Shown here: piece after piece, positions 10,677 through 19,599 of the stretch
How the letters are laid out: the number at the start of each line of letters is the position of its first letter
Numbering within the stretch: position 1 is the stretch's first letter
NCBI RefSeq assembly: GCF_018598185.1
Contig: NZ_JAHESC010000043.1
Span: forward strand, 1-61,811
Length of the DNA: 61,811 nt
Origin: Dawidia soli
GTDB lineage: Bacteria > Bacteroidota > Bacteroidia > Cytophagales > Cyclobacteriaceae
Reading direction: 5' to 3'
Translations under genes and position numbers: made by a program
Notes under the pieces: model-generated
Seen by the model: the letters and a program-made list of their open reading frames with translations, nothing else
Database searches by the model: none
Told to the model about the DNA's origin: nothing

Positions 10677-11195
10677 ATGGAAACAGCGACAGGACAACCC
10701 CGGGCAGCGGCCGATGGCAAGCCGGCGGGCTCGTTTCAGATCATCGTCTTTAAGCAGGGCAACGAAGAGTATGCGCTGAGCATCGACCAGATCAAGGAAG
10801 TGGTCATTACACCGACCATTACCCGGATGCCCCAGACGTTGCCCTATATCAAGGGGGTTGCCAACATCCGGGGCAATATCATTGCCATCCTGGACCTGGA
10901 AGAGAAGTTCAATATTAAGCGCTCGGAAGACCAGCACACCGGCAATCATTATACGCTGGTGGTCGAGAGCGAGGATTTTAAAATGGGTGTGCTGGTGCGT
11001 GAGGTGCCGAACACCGTGACGATCGCGGCGACGGATTTCGACGAGGCGACGAACATCATTACCGATGCGACGAGCGAGTCGAACTATATAAAGGGGATCA
11101 TCAAGGTACAGGGCCGCCTCATTATCCTGATCGACATCTTCAAGGTGATCAGCCAGGACGTTACATCGGCCCTTCGGAAAAGCACGGCGGCATGA
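10677..11195 (+). CDS. cheW: CheW coupling protein
   Basis: A single CheW domain of about 150 residues follows a short N-terminal extension. Matching features are FQIIVFKQGNEEYALSID, IKEVV, TRMPQTLPYIKGVANIRGNIIAILDL and the closing KVQGRLIILIDI. It bridges the double-PAS receptor and CheA. It starts 31 bp after the receptor gene, and its last 4 bp overlap the start of cheD, so the two are translated together. Confidence 0.95.
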   Translation: METATGQPRAAADGKPAGSFQIIVFKQGNEEYALSIDQIKEVVITPTITRMPQTLPYIKGVANIRGNIIAILDLEEKFNIKRSEDQHTGNHYTLVVESEDFKMGVLVREVPNTVTIAATDFDEATNIITDATSESNYIKGIIKVQGRLIILIDIFKVISQDVTSALRKSTAA

Positions 11196-11665
11196 AACGA
11201 GTGATACTGAACATCGGTGATGCACACGCGGTAGAAGGCGCCGCGACCTTTACCTGCTTCGGCCTGGGCTCGTGCATCGGTTTATTCTTACAGGACAGGA
11301 CCCTCGACCTTTCGGGCGGCGCGCACATCATGCTGCCCGAAGATACGACGTCGTCGCATGCGTGCGCCGGAAAGTATTATAATGTCAGGGGCGCCATCGA
11401 CCATTTGCTGAAGCAGTTTGCGCGCAAGGGGAGTAGCCTGAAGTCGATCCGGGCCAAGATCACGGGCGGTGCGAACGTCATCCAGTCGATGTACAACGTC
11501 GGCTCGCTGAACGCCGAGTCGACACTACACCACCTGACCCGGCGCGGAGTCTATATTGCCGCGACCGATGTGGGAGGATTTGAAAGCCGCACGGTGAACT
11601 TCAATACCCATACCGGCGGCCTGAACATCACGAACCCCGGCCGCCCGGGGGAGCGAACCATTTAA
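11192..11665 (+). CDS. cheD: CheD receptor glutamine deamidase
   Basis: The 157-residue protein matches CheD. The active-site Cys28 lies in FGLGSCIGL, the histidine in GGAHIMLPE, and the conserved KITGGANV stretch follows. In the Thermotoga enzyme a threonine sits six residues before the cysteine; here that position is Cys22 (Thr21 is one residue off). CheD modifies glutamines of receptors and in many bacteria also binds CheC to boost its phosphatase activity; a CheC-like gene is present in the same operon. Confidence 0.93.
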   Translation: MKRVILNIGDAHAVEGAATFTCFGLGSCIGLFLQDRTLDLSGGAHIMLPEDTTSSHACAGKYYNVRGAIDHLLKQFARKGSSLKSIRAKITGGANVIQSMYNVGSLNAESTLHHLTRRGVYIAATDVGGFESRTVNFNTHTGGLNITNPGRPGERTI

Positions 11666-11707
11666 AAAACCAGACCTGCTATACCCTAACTCTTAAACCT
11701 CACTATC

Positions 11708-12064
11708 ATGTCAAAAAATGTTTTAATTGTAGACGACTCGTTGTACATGCGTACGCTGATCAAGGATGCGCTGGAAGTAGGCGGGTACAAGGTGATTGGT
11801 CAGGCGGCCAACGGCGAGGAGGCCATCGACCTGGCGTTCGAGCTGCAGCCGGACTTCATCACGCTGGACAACATCCTGCCGGATATGATCGGGATCGACA
11901 TCCTGAAAGTATACCAGGAAGAGGGGTTGAAGTCGAAGGTAGTGATGATCAGCGCCGTCGGCCAGGAGTCTGTGGTGAACGAAGGGTTGCGCCTGGGCGC
12001 GAAGGCCTATATCATCAAGCCGTTCACCTCCGAGCAGTTGATCGAAACGATTTCCAAAGCCTGA
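11708..12064 (+). CDS. cheY: CheY-like single-domain response regulator
   Basis: A stand-alone receiver of 118 residues, starting SKNVLIVDDSLYMR. The phosphoacceptor is Asp54 (FITLDNILPD), the switch threonine/serine region is VVMISAVGQ, and the conserved lysine lies in YIIKPFT. There is no output domain, as expected for the diffusible product of CheA. The target is not visible: no flagellar switch genes occur in the window. cheB follows after 20 bp. Confidence 0.92.
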   Translation: MSKNVLIVDDSLYMRTLIKDALEVGGYKVIGQAANGEEAIDLAFELQPDFITLDNILPDMIGIDILKVYQEEGLKSKVVMISAVGQESVVNEGLRLGAKAYIIKPFTSEQLIETISKA

Positions 12065-12084
12065 TCGCACGCCAACCGACCCAC

Positions 12085-13122
12085 GTGGCAAACAAGATCA
12101 GGACGTTGCTGATTGACGACTCGCCGTTCATGCGCAAAGTGATCGGCGATATCATTACGGCCGATGGCGAGCTCGAGCTGGTGGGCACCGCCGCGAATGG
12201 CCGCGAAGGCAGCACCCTGGCGACCACGCTGAAGCCCGACGTGGTGGTGACCGATATGGTCATGCCCGAGTACGACGGCGCATACCTGGTACGCGCAGTC
12301 ATGGACCAGCGGCCGGTGCCGATCATTTTACTCAGCTCGCTGGAAAAGAATAACGTCCGCATCTTCGACGCCCTGCAATCGGGTGCTTTTGATTTTATAG
12401 ACAAGCCGGTGGATTTCGATGTCAACAGCATTCGTGACTACCGGCTGCGCGCGTTGATCAAGGAAGCCGCGCGCGCCGACATCAGCGCGCTGAAGTCGAA
12501 GACCATCCGCAAGACCAACCGGGGCGCGCATACCTTCGACAGCACGCTGAACTATTCCATCATTGCCATCGGTGCTTCCACGGGTGGGCCGAGCGCGGTG
12601 GAAAGTATCATTTTTAACCTGCCGGCCAACCTGCAGATACCGGTGGTGATCGGTCAGCATATGCCGGCGCGTTTCCTGGAGTCTTTTGCCGAGCGCCTCA
12701 ACAACCACAACCATTTGCCGGTGACGGTGGCGCGGGCGGGCGATCCGTTGGAAGGCGGCGGGATCTATATCATCAACGGCGATCATAACTCGGGGTTGAC
12801 CCGGCTGCCGTCTGAAAACCGGGTGATATTCTCGACGGTACAACGAAAGTTTGCAGACTTCAACCATCCCTCCATCAACTGTTTGTTTACCGCGGTGGCG
12901 GAAGTATACGGCGCCAAAAGCATCGGCGTCATTCTGACCGGCATGGGTAAAGATGGCGCGGAGGGATTGCTGCGTATAAAATCAAAGGGTGGTTTTACCA
13001 TTGCCCAGGACGAGGGCTCGAGTGTGGTATACGGCATGCCCAAGGCGGCGGTCGAACTTGGCGCCGTGCGACAAACGGTGCCGCTGCACGAGATCCCCGG
13101 CTTTATCGTGAGTTGTTTATAA
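12085..13122 (+). CDS. cheB: CheB protein-glutamate methylesterase
   Basis: A receiver (1-120, Asp57 in VVVTDMVMPEYDG) is joined to a CheB catalytic domain (about 155-340). The catalytic triad is visible as Ser165 (GASTGGPSA), His192 (GQHMP) and Asp290 (TGMGKDGAEG). It removes methyl groups from the receptor when phosphorylated by CheA, countering CheR at the end of the operon. Translation appears to start at a GTG (12085). It ends 14 bp before cheA. Confidence 0.95.
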   Translation: MANKIRTLLIDDSPFMRKVIGDIITADGELELVGTAANGREGSTLATTLKPDVVVTDMVMPEYDGAYLVRAVMDQRPVPIILLSSLEKNNVRIFDALQSGAFDFIDKPVDFDVNSIRDYRLRALIKEAARADISALKSKTIRKTNRGAHTFDSTLNYSIIAIGASTGGPSAVESIIFNLPANLQIPVVIGQHMPARFLESFAERLNNHNHLPVTVARAGDPLEGGGIYIINGDHNSGLTRLPSENRVIFSTVQRKFADFNHPSINCLFTAVAEVYGAKSIGVILTGMGKDGAEGLLRIKSKGGFTIAQDEGSSVVYGMPKAAVELGAVRQTVPLHEIPGFIVSCL

Positions 13123-13136
13123 GCCCCGTATGAACC

Positions 13137-14846
13137 ATGAAAAAAGATCAGGAGTACACCGAGCTCTTCCTGGCGGAGTCGCTGGAAAACTTTGAAGAAA
13201 TAAACCGGTTGCTGACGCAGCTGGAGAAACATCCGTCGGAAAGAAATACACTGCACGCGTTGTTCCGCATCACCCATACGCTGAAGGGCAACGCCGCGGG
13301 TATGGGCTTTACGGCGATTGCCGAGCTGGCGCATGTATTGGAGGACCTCTTCGGCGAGGTGCGCGACGGCAACATCGTCATGGACGGTCCGGTGTTCGAA
13401 CCGGTGTTTAAAGGAGTGGACGTGCTGGGCGCGCTCATCAACGCCGTGCGTGACAATGCCGACGTGAAGTATAAAGGCATCAAAACCAAGCTGGAGGTCA
13501 TCGTCCGGACCAAGGGGATCGTCAAAACGGAAACAGACCACGCGGCGGATGTACCGGTCGTTGGTGACGTGGCGCCGGAGGAGACGGAGGAAACCAGGGT
13601 TGCGTTCTCCGACCTCGTACAGGTACCCGTGCGCAAGCTCGACAACCTGTTGAACCTGGTGGGCGAGCTGATCATTGAAAAAGACCGGATCCTGGCGCAG
13701 GCGGCCAGCAACCTGCGCGGGACGAACGAATATGCGCGGTTGAGCCGCATCAGCTCCGACCTGCAATACTCGGTCATGGACGTGCGTATGGTGCAGGTGG
13801 GTTTCCTGTTTAACAAGTTTCACCGCGTGGTGCGCGACGCAGCGGCGGCAGAGAATAAAGACGTCGTCCTGAACCTGGAAGGCGCGGATACGGAAATTGA
13901 CCGCAACGTGCTGCAGGTGATCAGCGACTCGCTGATACATTTGATCCGCAATGCGATCGGCCACGGTGTGGAGCGTGCCGAAGAGCGCAGGCGCCTGGGC
14001 AAGCCGTCGGCGGGTGTTATTACGCTGCGGGCCCGGGGCGAAACAGACACGGTCGTGATCGAGATCAGCGACGACGGCAAGGGGCTGGACCACGAGAAGA
14101 TCAAACGCAAGGCGTTGTCGAAGGGCCTGATCACGCCGGAAGAAGCGGACCGCATGCCGGCGGAAGCGCTGGCGCTGCTGATCTTCGAGCCGGGTTTCTC
14201 GACGGCCGACCAGGTAACGGCGATCTCGGGCCGGGGCGTGGGCATGGATGTGGTGAAGAAAACACTCGACTCGATCGGTGCGACCATCCGGGTAGACTCG
14301 AAGCCCGCGGCCGGTACAACGGTTCGGCTGTCGCTGCCGTCGTCGATGGCCGTGAAGTCATGTTTGCTCTTTGAGCTGCAGAAGGATGTATATGCCATAC
14401 CGTTGTCGTTCACCGAGGCGGTGATCAGCCTGTATAAGTCGGACATTCACAAGGCGGGCGGCGGCCTGATCGCCAGCCACCTGGGTAAAAGCATGGCGAT
14501 CGTCTTTCTTAAAGACGTGTTTGACCAGGACCGGGAGAAACATCCCGGCACAAATTTGCTGCAGAACACCTTTGACCAGATCCATGCCGAGACGAAGCTC
14601 GAGATCGTCGTGGTTACCTTCAATAACCGCACCGTGGGGCTGGTGGTGGACAAGCTGTTGCAACAGAAGGAGATCGTCGAGAAGCCGCTGACGAAGCCTG
14701 TGGACCGTGTGAAATTTATCGGCGGGGTGACGATCCTGGGCAGTGGCAACGTGTGCCTGGTGCTCAACATTCCGTTCGTTTTGCAGTTTATTTTTGGCCT
14801 CTACGTTCAGGGAAGGTCGACAAAAGGTATAACTTTAAATCAATGA
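13137..14846 (+). CDS. cheA: CheA chemotaxis histidine kinase
   Basis: 569 residues, on the short side for CheA. P1 phosphotransfer domain with His47 (FRITHTLKGNAAGMGF). A linker with little room for a P2 domain follows (about 120-165). The P3 dimerisation domain comes next, then P4 ATPase with N box (HLIRNAIGHGVE, where the usual second Asp is Gly), G1 (DDGKGLD) and G2 (GRGVGMDVV). The C-terminal P5/CheW-like domain starts near 400. It links receptor and CheW to CheY and CheB. Confidence 0.95.
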   Translation: MKKDQEYTELFLAESLENFEEINRLLTQLEKHPSERNTLHALFRITHTLKGNAAGMGFTAIAELAHVLEDLFGEVRDGNIVMDGPVFEPVFKGVDVLGALINAVRDNADVKYKGIKTKLEVIVRTKGIVKTETDHAADVPVVGDVAPEETEETRVAFSDLVQVPVRKLDNLLNLVGELIIEKDRILAQAASNLRGTNEYARLSRISSDLQYSVMDVRMVQVGFLFNKFHRVVRDAAAAENKDVVLNLEGADTEIDRNVLQVISDSLIHLIRNAIGHGVERAEERRRLGKPSAGVITLRARGETDTVVIEISDDGKGLDHEKIKRKALSKGLITPEEADRMPAEALALLIFEPGFSTADQVTAISGRGVGMDVVKKTLDSIGATIRVDSKPAAGTTVRLSLPSSMAVKSCLLFELQKDVYAIPLSFTEAVISLYKSDIHKAGGGLIASHLGKSMAIVFLKDVFDQDREKHPGTNLLQNTFDQIHAETKLEIVVVTFNNRTVGLVVDKLLQQKEIVEKPLTKPVDRVKFIGGVTILGSGNVCLVLNIPFVLQFIFGLYVQGRSTKGITLNQ

Positions 14847-14852
14847 TCGTTT

Positions 14853-15452
14853 ATGAGCGCCAATAAGAGCCGCGAAAACTATATTTTGCAGGTTATGAAC
14901 AAAGGGTTCGAGCGCGCCGCACAGTCGTTCTCGCAGTTCATCGAAGCGCCGGTGACGCTGACGAGCACGCAATTCGTACTGGCGCGTCGCGACGAAGACG
15001 TAACGTTTTTGTCGGAGGAGAAAGGCAATGTATATGTACTGATCACGCAGATCATCGGTGAGTTTGCGGGCAGGAGCTACCTGATCTTTACTCTGGAGGA
15101 GTGCGAAGGCATCTTTCGGGCGGTAAGCAAGAACAAGCCGGGAATGAGCGACTCGCTGAAAGAGCCGCTGCTGCTGGAGATCGACAATATCATTTCCGCT
15201 TCGGTCATTGCCGAGCTGGCCGACTCGCTCATGGCAGAGGTGTACGGCGACGTGCCGTCGCTGCAGATCCTGCCCGCGTCGGCGCTCGAGGATATCGTCG
15301 GCAAAGACGTGGACCACGAACGCCCTTCGAGCGTGATCTTTGCCAAGACTACATTTTGTTTCGACGGGCATCAACAGATAACGCCTCAATTCATCTGGAA
15401 GATCAGCACACAGGTATTTGACATTATACCCGTGGACAGACTGAGTGTCTAG
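14853..15452 (+). CDS. CheC/CheX-family CheY-P phosphatase (probable)
   Basis: The 199-residue protein carries one copy of the CheC active-site signature: Glu-x-x-Asn (LEIDNIISASVIAEL) with a proline exactly 22 residues after the Asn (GDVPSL). The Ser/Asp normally found four residues before the Glu is a proline here. CheC has two such motifs, while CheX has one per subunit, so the exact subfamily is uncertain. Its place right after cheA and the presence of cheD support a role in dephosphorylating CheY. An overlap or gap of only 6 bp follows cheA. Confidence 0.75.
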   Translation: MSANKSRENYILQVMNKGFERAAQSFSQFIEAPVTLTSTQFVLARRDEDVTFLSEEKGNVYVLITQIIGEFAGRSYLIFTLEECEGIFRAVSKNKPGMSDSLKEPLLLEIDNIISASVIAELADSLMAEVYGDVPSLQILPASALEDIVGKDVDHERPSSVIFAKTTFCFDGHQQITPQFIWKISTQVFDIIPVDRLSV

Positions 15453-15485
15453 CCGGAAAAAGTGCTTACCCTGATAATCGGTACT

Positions 15486-17255
15486 ATGAAAAAAAGGATT
15501 GTTTCGCTGGCCATTGTTTTTACGGTATTCATGGCAACCCTGATCGGGGTGTCTTTTCTTTCTTTTACGGGTAAGGGCACAGTTGTGCTGACCCTGGCCG
15601 TGGCCGCCACTGCGGTGATGGCGTCGATGACGGGCGTGTGGCTGTCGTACGTGTCCAGGCTTGTCGTCCGGTCGTCGGACGCGTTGAACAAAAAAGAGCA
15701 GCGCATTTCGCCATGGTCGTTTGGCAACATAGACACCCTCGAACAGGACCAGGAGGCCATCAAAAAGAAATTTGCCCTGTCCGCCCAGTACATCGCCCGG
15801 CTGGGCCAGCCCGAGTCACTGGATACCATTGACGAAGTACTGCGTAACGACACGATCGGCGAGGCGTTGCTGCGTATCAAAAGCGATATGTCGCGGCTGC
15901 GGGAAGAGGAAAATAAACGCAACTGGATCACACAGGGTCTGGCGATGTTTAGCGAGATCTTACGGAACAAAGCCGAGATCGACGAATACGCCTACGAGAT
16001 CATCTCCAACCTGGCGCGCTATGTCAACGCCAACCAGGCGGCGATGTTCATCGAATACGAGGACGACAACGGGCGTTACCTCGAGATGGTGTCGTGCTAT
16101 GCCTATGACAAACGCAAGTACCAGGATCAAAAGATCCGCGAGGGGCAAGGCCTCCTGGGCCAGGTGATGTATGAGCGGGAGTTTATCTTTCTGAAAGATA
16201 TTCCGGCCAACTATACCCGTATCACCTCGGGGCTGGGCGCCGCTACGCCGCGGAACCTGGTGGTCGTGCCGCTGATGTTGAACGAGAAATTTTACGGTGC
16301 CATCGAGCTGGCCCTGTTCCAGGTATTGGAACCGCACCAGGTAGAGTTCCTGAAGAAAGTGTCGGAGAACATCGCGTCGGAGATCTCGTCTATCAAAACC
16401 TTCCGCCATACGCAGAAGCTGCTGGACGAGTCCAAGACGTTGACGCACGAGCTGCAGCAACGCGAAGAGGAGATGCAGCAGAACATCGAAGAGATGGCGG
16501 CCATCCAGGAGCAGATGAACCGGAAACAGACGGAGTTGGACAGTTACCTGTCGGCCATCAACAATACGATCGCGTCGGCGGAGTTCGACCTGCTGGGTAA
16601 TTTTGCATCGGCCAACGATATCTTTCTGAAAGTAACGGGCTACACCATGTCCGACCTGGCCGGCCAGCAATACAATAAGATCATGAAGGACGATGCCTCG
16701 GTGCGCATGATGTGGGACAACCTGCGCGAGGGTAAATTCTTTAGCGGCGAATTTCGCCTGCGCGATAAAGAGGGCAAGGAGCTGTGGCTGTCGGGCACGT
16801 TCAACCCCATCGTTACAGGTAACGGACGTCCGGACAAGATCATGATGTTCGCGCAGTTTACGACACAGGAAAAGGAAAAGATCAACGATATGGGCGTGAT
16901 GGTCAACGCGCTCAAGTCGACGTTGCCGGTGGTGGAATTTAACAGTGCATTCAAGTGCAAGACGGCAAACGACAAGTTCATGAAACTCTTTGGCGTGACG
17001 CGCATGAACCTGAAGACCAGGACGCTGTACGACTTCCTCGCGCCGCAGGCCGTAGCGATGTTTGATCACATCAAAGACGAACTTCTCGGCAAGGATTTCT
17101 CGTCCATCCTGTTGCCGATGATGCACGAGGGGCAGCCGATGACCTTTGAAGTGTCGGTCACGGTCGCGCAAAATTCCGACGGTACGATTGCCCGGTTGAT
17201 CATGATCCTGGTAAAAGAAGTACCCGAAAAAGTGCCGGTAATGGTCGCTGATTAG
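15486..17255 (+). CDS. Membrane GAF-PAS-PAS protein without kinase or MCP domain
   Basis: About 589 residues. Two N-terminal transmembrane helices (about 5-25 and 30-53) are separated by a very short turn, so there is almost no periplasmic part. A GAF domain (about 150-300) is followed by a Glu/Gln-rich coiled coil (about 308-352) and two PAS domains (about 355-465 and 480-585). The first PAS has the WLSGTFNPI pattern shared with the receptor PAS domains of this operon. There is no HisKA, HATPase, GGDEF or MCP domain. It lies inside the che operon, between cheC and cheR, so it probably supplies signals to the array or scaffolds it at the membrane (inference). The ATG at 15486 is preferred over a GTG at 15462. 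Confidence 0.82.
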   Translation: MKKRIVSLAIVFTVFMATLIGVSFLSFTGKGTVVLTLAVAATAVMASMTGVWLSYVSRLVVRSSDALNKKEQRISPWSFGNIDTLEQDQEAIKKKFALSAQYIARLGQPESLDTIDEVLRNDTIGEALLRIKSDMSRLREEENKRNWITQGLAMFSEILRNKAEIDEYAYEIISNLARYVNANQAAMFIEYEDDNGRYLEMVSCYAYDKRKYQDQKIREGQGLLGQVMYEREFIFLKDIPANYTRITSGLGAATPRNLVVVPLMLNEKFYGAIELALFQVLEPHQVEFLKKVSENIASEISSIKTFRHTQKLLDESKTLTHELQQREEEMQQNIEEMAAIQEQMNRKQTELDSYLSAINNTIASAEFDLLGNFASANDIFLKVTGYTMSDLAGQQYNKIMKDDASVRMMWDNLREGKFFSGEFRLRDKEGKELWLSGTFNPIVTGNGRPDKIMMFAQFTTQEKEKINDMGVMVNALKSTLPVVEFNSAFKCKTANDKFMKLFGVTRMNLKTRTLYDFLAPQAVAMFDHIKDELLGKDFSSILLPMMHEGQPMTFEVSVTVAQNSDGTIARLIMILVKEVPEKVPVMVAD

Positions 17256-17267
17256 TTAGACGGAAAT

Positions 17268-18086
17268 ATGACAGACCCCGTTGATGTTACCGATGAAGAG
17301 GTAAAGTCCATCGCACAAAGTATCCTGATCCGGTACGGTATCGATTTTACCTGCTACGAACCGAAGTCGTTCCGTCGGCGGATCATACGCATGCTGAGCC
17401 TGCACGATCTCACGTCGGTGCACGCGTTGTGGATTAAATTCCTGTCCGATCCTGGGTTTATCTATACTTTCATGAACGGGGTGAGCGTCGGCATGACGTC
17501 GATGTTCCGCGACCCGGTGCTCTGGCGGAGCCTGCGCGGCCAGCTGCAGAACCGGTATGGCCACCGTGATACGATCTCGATCTGGCATGCCGGTTGTTCG
17601 ACCGGGGAAGAGGTATACAGCATGGGCATCCTGCTGCGGGAAGCGGCGCGGACGGCCACGGCGCTGGCGACGGACATCAACCAGGATGCGATCGAGACAG
17701 CCAAGACCGGTACCTATCACAAGATCCGCATGGTAGAGAACGAGAACAACTACCGGGAATATAATCCGTACGGCAACTTCGAGCGTTATTACCGGAAGGC
17801 GGAGAAAGAGATGACGATGGACCCCGAATTGATCAACCACGTGTCGTTCCATTACCACAACCTTATTACAGACCCGATTGCAACGACACACGATATCATT
17901 CTTTGTCGCAACGTGATGATCTACTTTGATCATGCGGCGAAAGCGAAGTTGCTGGCGAAGTTCTATGATTCGCTTAATCCGGGCGGGCTTTTTATTGTTG
18001 GGTTTTATGATGCGCCGGTTCAGATGGTGGATGAGGGTCGGTTTGATCTGATCGATCCGGATGCGAAGATCTTTGTGAAGAAGTAG
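17268..18086 (+). CDS. cheR: CheR receptor methyltransferase
   Basis: 272 residues. A small N-terminal helical domain with basic residues (KSFRRRIIRM) precedes the SAM-dependent methyltransferase domain. SAM motif I is IWHAGCSTGEEVYSMG and the late motif is IILCRNVMIYFD. It methylates receptor glutamates and works against CheB. It is the last gene of the operon and meets the convergent outer-membrane protein gene after only 7 bp, with no clear hairpin between. Confidence 0.95.
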   Translation: MTDPVDVTDEEVKSIAQSILIRYGIDFTCYEPKSFRRRIIRMLSLHDLTSVHALWIKFLSDPGFIYTFMNGVSVGMTSMFRDPVLWRSLRGQLQNRYGHRDTISIWHAGCSTGEEVYSMGILLREAARTATALATDINQDAIETAKTGTYHKIRMVENENNYREYNPYGNFERYYRKAEKEMTMDPELINHVSFHYHNLITDPIATTHDIILCRNVMIYFDHAAKAKLLAKFYDSLNPGGLFIVGFYDAPVQMVDEGRFDLIDPDAKIFVKK

Positions 18087-18093
18087 ATTAGGA

Positions 18094-19326
18094 CTAGTCG
18101 AATTTTCGTTTTATACCCCACATGTCGCGGATGACGAGGTCGATCATGAACTTTTGGGATTTTTGGAGTACGAGGTTGCGTTCGGTGGTGCCGAGGCGGT
18201 CGTAGTTGTAGGTGAGGTTTACGGCGGAGCGGCCGTCGAACACGGGCAGCGAGATGCCGCCGGAGAGGCCCCAGACCGGCAGGTTTTGGCCGGAGAGCTT
18301 CAGGGCGTAGTCTTGCACGTAGAAACCGGCGCGCAGGGAGGCGAGGCCGAAGTAATTTTCGGCGTTGGGATTGCCGTGGTAGATATAGCCGGCGGAGAAA
18401 CGCCAGGTGTCCTGGAAGACGAGGTCTTGCTTGTCGTATTTGGCGTTGCTCCAGTTTTCAAAGACCAGGTCGGCGGCGATGGTGGATCGTTTGGAGCGCA
18501 GGGAGAGGCCACCGCCGAGGCTCGCCGGCAGGGTATACGTAAGGCGGTCGCCGGTGCCGCTGTCGAGCGTGTCGGCGGCGGCGTCGTAGAGCGCCCCTTC
18601 CTGCTTGCCGTGCAGGGTCATGCCGTCGTCGGCAACGAGCCCGATGATGAGCGAGCGTTTCCCGAAATTTATTTTATACTGCAGGCCCACGTCGAGGTCG
18701 AGCTTGCGGGCGACGACCTGGTTGGAGTAGGTCAGCGCGCTGGACTCGCCGTTGGGGGCGATCGTTTCGCTTTTGGTGATGTTGCCGAAGAGGTAGGCCA
18801 GGTGAAATCCTACCGACAGGTTGGGCGTGATGGTAAATCCGTTGCCCAGGTATAACTGGTTGATGTTGCCGGACCCCTCATACGTATACCCGACGTCGGG
18901 CGCGGCCGCCAGCTGCCGGGTGGCCGTGATCTTATAGCCTACGTTGCTATAGGGCGTCAGGCCCGCGGTCGCGGCCCACCATTTGGAGAACTTGAACCAG
19001 TAGTTCAGGTTGGTGATGCTGCCGGTGCTTTTTGATTCGCTCAGATTCTTCGTCTGGTATGTGTTGGCCTCTATATAGAGTCCCATCTCGTATATGTGGC
19101 TGACGGGCGATACGATGCTGCCATACGACGCGGGATTTACGGGGTTGAGACTATAATCATCCTGAACGCCGATGCCCGTGCCGCCGATGCTGCGGTTGAG
19201 GGTGGCGACGCGGCGGTTGATCATGCCCAGCCCGTATACCGAATAGGGTGAGCTGTATACCTGTTGGGCGTGTGCTGTCCACACCCCTGTCGTCAGCAGC
19301 AGGGTGATGAGCAGAGCTTTTATCAT
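18094..19326 (-). CDS. Outer-membrane beta-barrel protein, FadL/OmpP1-like (probable)
   Basis: About 410 residues with a Sec signal peptide (MIKALLITLLLTTGVWTAHA, cleaved before QQ). The mature sequence has alternating hydrophobic strands, many Gly/Tyr turns and the opening QVYSSPYSVYGLGMINRR. NPASYGSIVSP resembles the NPA motif near the N terminus of FadL/OmpP1 barrels. It may carry hydrophobic compounds across the outer membrane, but the family call is weak. Longer starts (19341 or 19377) exist; the chosen one gives a standard signal peptide. It is transcribed toward cheR and is not part of that operon. Confidence 0.65.
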   Translation of the reverse strand: MIKALLITLLLTTGVWTAHAQQVYSSPYSVYGLGMINRRVATLNRSIGGTGIGVQDDYSLNPVNPASYGSIVSPVSHIYEMGLYIEANTYQTKNLSESKSTGSITNLNYWFKFSKWWAATAGLTPYSNVGYKITATRQLAAAPDVGYTYEGSGNINQLYLGNGFTITPNLSVGFHLAYLFGNITKSETIAPNGESSALTYSNQVVARKLDLDVGLQYKINFGKRSLIIGLVADDGMTLHGKQEGALYDAAADTLDSGTGDRLTYTLPASLGGGLSLRSKRSTIAADLVFENWSNAKYDKQDLVFQDTWRFSAGYIYHGNPNAENYFGLASLRAGFYVQDYALKLSGQNLPVWGLSGGISLPVFDGRSAVNLTYNYDRLGTTERNLVLQKSQKFMIDLVIRDMWGIKRKFD

Positions 19327-19574
19327 CTTCTCAGGGTCCATCATGCGACAAACTACGGGCGCTGCCCACCACCGCACAAGAAATTGCGACCACCCCGTGG
19401 AATTAGACTACCAGTGCAGGCATTGTCCGGATTTTTCGTCGCAGGTATATATTCGTTTCAAAAAGTCCCTCGGGGGCACGGTCTTCGGCACATCTTCGAA
19501 TCCCCGAATCTGGTAGACACATTTGCCGGCCTTATCTACTCCTTTTCACCAAGCGACCGGGACACCGTTCTTTT

Positions 19575-19593
19575 GTCTCAGGAATTGTGAGAC
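19575..19593. other. Short hairpin just upstream of the DUF4270 gene
   Basis: GTCTCA (19575-19580) and TGAGAC (19588-19593) form a 6-bp stem with a 7-nt loop, ending 6 bp before the ATG at 19600. It could affect translation or be an operator half-site pair; no more can be said. Confidence 0.3.
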
Positions 19594-19599
19594 TGGCCC

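Noticed and set aside
9158-10720. 520-codon open frame antisense to the chemoreceptor
   Set aside because: It mirrors the codon pattern of the receptor gene, is full of Arg/His/Leu and has no recognisable motif.
8433-11689. Shared CTATACCCTA before the receptor gene and before cheY
   Set aside because: Only 10 bp, two copies, no symmetry; could easily be chance.
12783-14093. 436-codon antisense frame across cheB/cheA
   Set aside because: Crosses two conserved genes on the other strand and shows no protein-like features.
15960-17171. 403-codon antisense frame in the GAF-PAS gene
   Set aside because: Low-complexity Arg/Leu/His composition typical of shadow frames.
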